NCBI GenBank assembly: GCA_023439505.1
Contig: JAEXNR010000024.1
Location: 1-64,000 of the forward strand
DNA: 64,000 nt
Direction of reading: 5' to 3'
Source of the DNA: Bacillota bacterium
GTDB taxonomy: Bacteria; Bacillota; Clostridia; Lachnospirales; Lachnospiraceae
The notes beneath the pieces are model-generated. The model saw only the letters and a list, made by a program, of their open reading frames with translations, did not search any database and was not told the origin of the DNA. The translations under genes were made by a program, and so were the position numbers. Positions 61,486 to 64,000 of the stretch are shown here, piece by piece. How positions within the stretch are numbered: position 1 is the first letter of the stretch; each line of letters begins with the position of its first letter.

Positions 61486-62992
61486 TGGTAGAGTAGAAGA
61501 GCGCATTTACTCGTTGATGGAGGACCTGAATTTGGAGGAAACCTCAAAGCTGTTGGACGATATGAGGGAAGAGAAAGAATTGACGGATCTGGAGTATATT
61601 CAGGAAATTAAGAAAAGGACCTTCGAAAAACTTGGGAGGAGGAATTCCTTTGATATGAAATATGATGGGAGTAAAGAGGAGCTGTCAGCGGAGCGCAGTA
61701 CAGGGATAAGTAGTAACTTGTGGAGACGTTATAGCGCTGCAGCTGTCATACTGCTGTTAATATTTGCCGCGATTTTCCGTGACAATATCGTTCTAGCTGT
61801 TCAGAATATGTTAAGTCTGATTCCGGGTGTTGGAATTGTAGAAAATAATGAGGAAGCCGGCTATCGTCTGGAAGATCAGGTATCTGTGACCAGGGGACAA
61901 ACGACCCTTGATATATTATATGTTACCGTCATGGATGATACTATGACGGTAAGATTTGATATAAAGGGGATGTATGCAGAGGGTGAGAAGCGGAAGCGGG
62001 AAGAGAAAGAGGGAGGAACGGACCCTAAAGTTTACCTTCTTGCCGGAAAAGAGAGATTTGCAGTGACTGTCAACAGCAGAGGCGGCGGCTTATCAGACTA
62101 TCGGTATTCCTATAGCTGCAATTATCAAATTAAAATAGATTCAAACTATATTAATTCAAAAAAAAATTATACGTTAGTATGTGAAAATTATGATATCAAA
62201 GCAGAATTTAAGTTAGTGAAAATAGATCAATATCATAATTTGAATGAAATCGGAGATACCCAGGAGCATAATGGAATCAGCCTTACTGCGGCAGCGACTC
62301 AAAAGGAGGGTAAGCTCAGTGTTAACATTTATCCGGTTAACAATTCAGACTATAATCTCATCAGCTTTGACAGAGAATTTAACCCATTCTATTTCGGTAA
62401 AAAGATGGTTTTAAACACGGATCAAGGGGTTAAAAATTATACCCCGCCAAGCTATTACGGGACAGGGATTAACGCAGCCTTTCTTTTTGATGTCAGTGAT
62501 GGTGCCGGAGATCTTAAATTATCCATTCCATATATTGTGGTGGAATCCAAAGAGGAAAAGAATATTACCCTTCCTCTTCCACAAGAGTTGCCCGTACCGG
62601 CAGATCCGATACGCGGGAAAGATCCTTCCCCGGAGGCAGATCCGACCATCATGGAAGAAGGAGACATAGTTGAGGTGAATCAGGAGGTTGTATTGGAACA
62701 TGGAAGCGTGATCATCACCAGTGTGGAGCGCCAAAAGGGAGATATCGGAAATAAGTATGGTTATCTGAAAATAAACCTGGAGTATCGATGCCCGGATGAC
62801 ATGATACAGCTTGTAGGGGTAGAATTTACCGGTAAGAATTCGGTTGGATATTATTTGGAGAATGATAGGGACAACAGGATCAGTACGGTAAGCTATATGT
62901 TAAACGAACAAGATAAGGGAGAGCTGCAGCTAAAGATTATTAATCCCAGATATGTATTGATGGATCAATACGAATTGAATCTCTTACCGTAA
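61454..62992 (+). CDS. DUF4179 membrane anti-sigma-type protein
   Basis: A 512-aa protein with a cytoplasmic N-terminal segment (about 1-94), one membrane helix (YSAAAVILLLIFAAIF), and a long extracytoplasmic DUF4179-like region. AAGGAG is six bases before the ATG at 61454; the ATG at 61448 abuts the site. Overlap with the sigma gene implies it holds that sigma factor at the membrane until an outside signal arrives. The signal is unknown. Confidence 0.8.
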   Translation: MVSKSKYPQNNGRVEERIYSLMEDLNLEETSKLLDDMREEKELTDLEYIQEIKKRTFEKLGRRNSFDMKYDGSKEELSAERSTGISSNLWRRYSAAAVILLLIFAAIFRDNIVLAVQNMLSLIPGVGIVENNEEAGYRLEDQVSVTRGQTTLDILYVTVMDDTMTVRFDIKGMYAEGEKRKREEKEGGTDPKVYLLAGKERFAVTVNSRGGGLSDYRYSYSCNYQIKIDSNYINSKKNYTLVCENYDIKAEFKLVKIDQYHNLNEIGDTQEHNGISLTAAATQKEGKLSVNIYPVNNSDYNLISFDREFNPFYFGKKMVLNTDQGVKNYTPPSYYGTGINAAFLFDVSDGAGDLKLSIPYIVVESKEEKNITLPLPQELPVPADPIRGKDPSPEADPTIMEEGDIVEVNQEVVLEHGSVIITSVERQKGDIGNKYGYLKINLEYRCPDDMIQLVGVEFTGKNSVGYYLENDRDNRISTVSYMLNEQDKGELQLKIINPRYVLMDQYELNLLP

Positions 62993-63169
62993 TCATGAAA
63001 AAGGCTCCAACACTGTTTTGAATAAAAAATAATAATCTTATAAGCGCATCACTTTTTCGGAAATCAAGTAGTCTATATAGATGAATTCGAATTCAATTAC
63101 ATGGAAGGCAGAATGACCGCTCCAAACCGGGGAAAGCGCAGGATCATTCGCAGGAATGAGGATAGGAAT

Positions 63170-63706
63170 ATGAAATTTTCAACTGCATATGAACAAAGTA
63201 AAGACGCCGTATACGGTTACCTGCTATATATGACAAGGGATAAAGAGCTTGCGCAGGATTTGAGTCAGGAGACCTTTCTGAAAATATTTCTGAATATCGG
63301 AAAGTTTAGGGGAACCGCGAATGTCAAAACCTGGTCCCTCAAAATTGCCCGGAACACTTTCCTGACCTATGCAAGGAAGAAAAGACCGCTCTTGCTGGAG
63401 GAGCAGATTCTCGAATTAACACCGGGACCATATCTGAATGAACCGGAAGAAAGTATGCTGCAAAAGGAACACGGAGAACGAATCAGAGAAATTATGATGG
63501 CATTAAATGAAAATGAGCGAACCATTCTGCTTCTTCGGGATTATGAAGATTTAAGCTATGAAGAAATGTCACAAATCATCAATGTCAGTGTGGAAGTGTT
63601 AAAAAGCAGATTATACCGGGCAAGGCAGAAATTCAGAAAGCTGTATGATGCAGAAAATCAGGAAAAGGATGAAAATAATAATGTTAAAAGAGAATTTAAT
63701 AATTAA
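63170..63706 (+). CDS. ECF sigma factor (SigW-like)
   Basis: A 178-aa ECF factor: YLLYMTRDKELAQDLSQETFLKIFL and KTWSLKIARNTFLTYARKK in region 2, ENERTILLLRDYEDLSYEEMSQIINVSVEVLKSRLYRARQ in region 4. The start at 63170 follows GAGGATAGGAAT; upstream in-frame ATGs (63101) lack a site. It is followed after 26 bases by its probable anti-sigma gene. Confidence 0.92.
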   Translation: MKFSTAYEQSKDAVYGYLLYMTRDKELAQDLSQETFLKIFLNIGKFRGTANVKTWSLKIARNTFLTYARKKRPLLLEEQILELTPGPYLNEPEESMLQKEHGERIREIMMALNENERTILLLRDYEDLSYEEMSQIINVSVEVLKSRLYRARQKFRKLYDAENQEKDENNNVKREFNN

Positions 63707-63732
63707 TTCTGAGGGGCAAAGCAGGTGATTGG

Positions 63733-64000
63733 ATGGAAGATAAACAGTTAGAAATAGAGATTCCTGTGGTAAAATATGATAGTGGTGATAAAAAATTACT
63801 CGAGAGAGTCACCAAATTCAAATCAGGAACCTTGCGTATTATTGTGTTTACCATCGTGGGAATGATCATGGGTTGGTTCGGATACACCTATACCAGAGAT
63901 TCATTTATTGTAACGAAGATCATTTTTGCCATACCTTATAAGATCAGTGAGGCAATTTATACCTCAATCATCGGAACAGATCAGATGCTTCCTATCAGCC
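63733..64000 (+). CDS. Probable anti-sigma factor, 3' partial
   Basis: The frame starts at ATG 63733 (AGGTGATTGG upstream) and is open to the window edge: 89 codons. After a charged start (MEDKQLEIEIPVVKYDSGDK) comes a hydrophobic segment IIVFTIVGMIMGWFGYTY, a membrane helix. Position directly behind an ECF sigma gene makes it a likely membrane anti-sigma factor. The sensor part is outside the window. Confidence 0.7.
   Translation, partial: MEDKQLEIEIPVVKYDSGDKKLLERVTKFKSGTLRIIVFTIVGMIMGWFGYTYTRDSFIVTKIIFAIPYKISEAIYTSIIGTDQMLPIS

Noticed and set aside
1..64000. tRNA, rRNA, insertion sequences or prophage
   Set aside because: Read through on both strands; no cloverleaf genes, rRNA motifs, transposase or integrase domains were recognised.

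Overview
This window looks like a chromosomal segment of a spore-forming, strictly anaerobic Firmicute, most probably a Lachnospiraceae/Clostridium phytofermentans-type clostridium. The evidence is the moderate-to-low GC content, strong AGGAGG ribosome-binding sites, an SspH-type spore protein, a CotF-like coat protein, the full [FeFe]-hydrogenase maturation set hydE-hydG-hydF, a fused Rnf-type electron-transfer protein, an AnfO-family protein and an iron alcohol dehydrogenase. I saw no rRNA, tRNA, insertion sequence, prophage or CRISPR array. The species is an inference.

Layout. 1-3.7 kb: 3' part of a giant surface protein with exact 210-bp repeats. 4-6.6 kb: Lsa/CplR-like ABC-F antibiotic-resistance ATPase behind a ribosome-sensing attenuator, plus a P-loop kinase-like partner. 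6.7-10.3 kb: TauE/SafE permease, msrB, and a secreted GH18-LRR protein. 10.4-14.5 kb: uracil permease, sspH, a CD3324-family HTH gene behind a leader peptide and switching hairpins, an Ntn-type amide hydrolase and a small hydrophilic protein. 14.6-20.3 kb: uppP, LysR, Fe-alcohol dehydrogenase with a Rex box, TetR, carbonic anhydrase, ferredoxin-containing aldo/keto reductase. 20.3-27.1 kb: AnfO-family gene with a cysteine-tailed partner, DUF503, nitroreductase, metF, a ProX-type deacylase, a CoA-binding protein coupled to an RnfD-RnfC fusion. 27.6-34.4 kb: chemoreceptor, VOC protein, then Rex box, structured leader RNA and hydEGF. 34.4-43 kb: WG-repeat proteins, DUF362, endonuclease IV, an SplB-like radical SAM protein lacking the catalytic Cys, acyltransferase. 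43-54 kb: metY, membrane proteins, nitroreductase, FAD oxidoreductase, coat protein, thioesterase, Smr-less MutS2 behind a leader-peptide attenuator, CcdA-TlpA fusion and intergenic repeats. 54-64 kb: MarR, DegV, PG-binding protein, DUF255 protein, a decayed ParE/RelE toxin, a small kinase, and two sigma/anti-sigma pairs.

Two themes stand out. First, redox control: near-consensus Rex operators lie on the promoters of both the alcohol dehydrogenase (16561-16578) and the hydrogenase-maturation operon (30271-30288), so NADH/NAD+ state would tie hydrogen and alcohol production together. Second, RNA-level control: at least four leaders (ABC-F, the CD3324-type gene, hydE, mutS2) carry terminators or mutually exclusive hairpins. 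Three of these have a short translated ORF overlapping the switching stem. The hydE leader, with a long-range stem and an antiterminator element but no riboswitch signature I recognise, is the best candidate for something undescribed.
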